In this document: positions 63,159-64,000 of the stretch, in pieces
Position numbering within the stretch: the stretch's first letter is position 1
How the letters are laid out: each line of letters begins with the position of its first letter
NCBI GenBank assembly: GCA_963971285.1
Contig: OZ020254.1
Coordinates: forward strand, 4,092,001 to 4,156,000
Reading direction: 5' to 3'
Origin: Astropecten irregularis
Taxonomy: Eukaryota; Echinodermata; Asteroidea; Paxillosida; Astropectinidae
DNA: 64,000 nt
Translations under genes and position numbers: made by a program
Notes under the pieces: model-generated
Told to the model about the DNA's origin: nothing
Databases searched by the model: none
Seen by the model: only the letters and a program-made list of their open reading frames with translations

Positions 63159-64000
63159 TCAGCAGATATTATCATTATTCAAAATTGTCAAAAGAGTATA
63201 AATAATTGCTGCGTTTATGATTAACAGCCCATTTAGTAATTTGCGAGTTGTTTAAAGGCTTTCTGGCCCTTAATTACGTTCGTCTTTCAGCAAATATTAC
63301 ATTACTTTGGCGAATACAATTACAAGACAATACATTATTATTAGAACACACTCATGCAACTATTGCACAACATGTTAAAGTGCGTGCTTCCCGTTTGGTC
63401 TCCGAACAATTGTAAAAATTTATAACAAAATACTTATCAATATCGTTCCAGTAGTCAGCCTCTCAAACAAGATGGCGTTCCACTAATTGCTCATCAATCT
63501 TCATTGCCCATTTATGAGTGTTGGCCAATTTGGCGGTCAAAAAAATAATCAATTGCTTATTTCGCAAGGCAGAATAGAATAGATACAAGCTTTCATTAAT
63601 CTTATGTCAAGGATTATGGCGATTATTGAAAATAAAAATTACCGGAGGACTGATAGGCAAGACTTTTATTTCTCAGGGATAAAATTGTATTTATTTTTGT
63701 AACGTCATTTCAGTACGATTTCCTTTTAACTGATAGTTGTAAAAATATTAATTTGTTCCCTCGAAATACTGGTATTAAAAAAATGGTCGTTTCACAAAAA
63801 AAGACTCGCGAAATTTTGAAATTATTTGAACATAATGCGAACATGAACATCTGGTAACGAAATCGAACAACAACTATAACTATGCAGATGCTTGAACATT
63901 TCCGAAACGAAAATGAAGGTAATCGTTTATAGATTTGAATGAAAAAGTTCTTAACTGGTTTAGTTCGTCATTTTAATCTTTTATTTTTAATTTCCATTAA

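Larger units (their letters stand above)
60492..64000. other. Right flank: no gene recognised
   Basis: AT-rich DNA with family-B and family-D MITE copies (listed). From 63160 to the end I see nothing specific. Short frames here do not resemble known proteins. Confidence 0.5.

Overview
The window looks like nuclear DNA from an invertebrate deuterostome, plausibly an echinoderm. This rests on intron-rich genes whose proteins align closely with human orthologues (recalled from memory), short exons with standard GT-AG borders, and introns packed with MITEs and tRNA-derived SINEs. The species cannot be fixed from sequence alone.

There are four host genes. OGA (O-GlcNAcase) lies on the minus strand at 3674-10604, with nine exons seen and the C-terminal exons not found. 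SNRPG (Sm protein G) lies on the plus strand at 11080-14320, with four exons and 76 aa. ACTR1 (Arp1/centractin) lies on the plus strand at 16831-25920, with ten exons and 376 aa. MOGS (ER glucosidase I) lies on the minus strand at 52086-58141, with four exons and 962 aa. All exon junctions listed were phase-checked, and the three complete genes sum to whole codons. OGA and SNRPG are head to head across about 475 bp. In human, OGA and ACTR1A are both in 10q24.32, while SNRPG and MOGS are both in 2p13, so this block may preserve an ancestral linkage.

Between ACTR1 and MOGS sits a rolling-circle transposon of the Helentron (Helitron2) type. It has one uninterrupted 3,236-codon frame (34960-44670) holding a 20-fold SHEVS repeat, a PHD finger, a C76-like cysteine protease, an OTU protease, Lys/Arg-rich repeats, a Cys-rich region, an HUH Rep nuclease, a Pif1-type helicase and an AP-type endonuclease. 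Each DNA unit of the SHEVS repeat carries a near-consensus 5' splice site in the sense orientation. This is the most unusual feature in the window.

The rest is repeat-rich. It includes a hAT-type element with an 8-bp target duplication and a nested 3-bp-duplication element (58274-60483), a Mutator-like 9-bp-duplication element (17903-18254), a TA-flanked foldback (54217-54711), and a TTAA-bounded family. There are at least a dozen hairpin MITEs ending in GGGGCCAATTTCA, several smaller MITE families, at least four tRNA-derived SINE families (two seen as palindromes), and a 69-76 bp minisatellite. No rRNA, true tRNA, CRISPR or retrovirus-like sequence was recognised.
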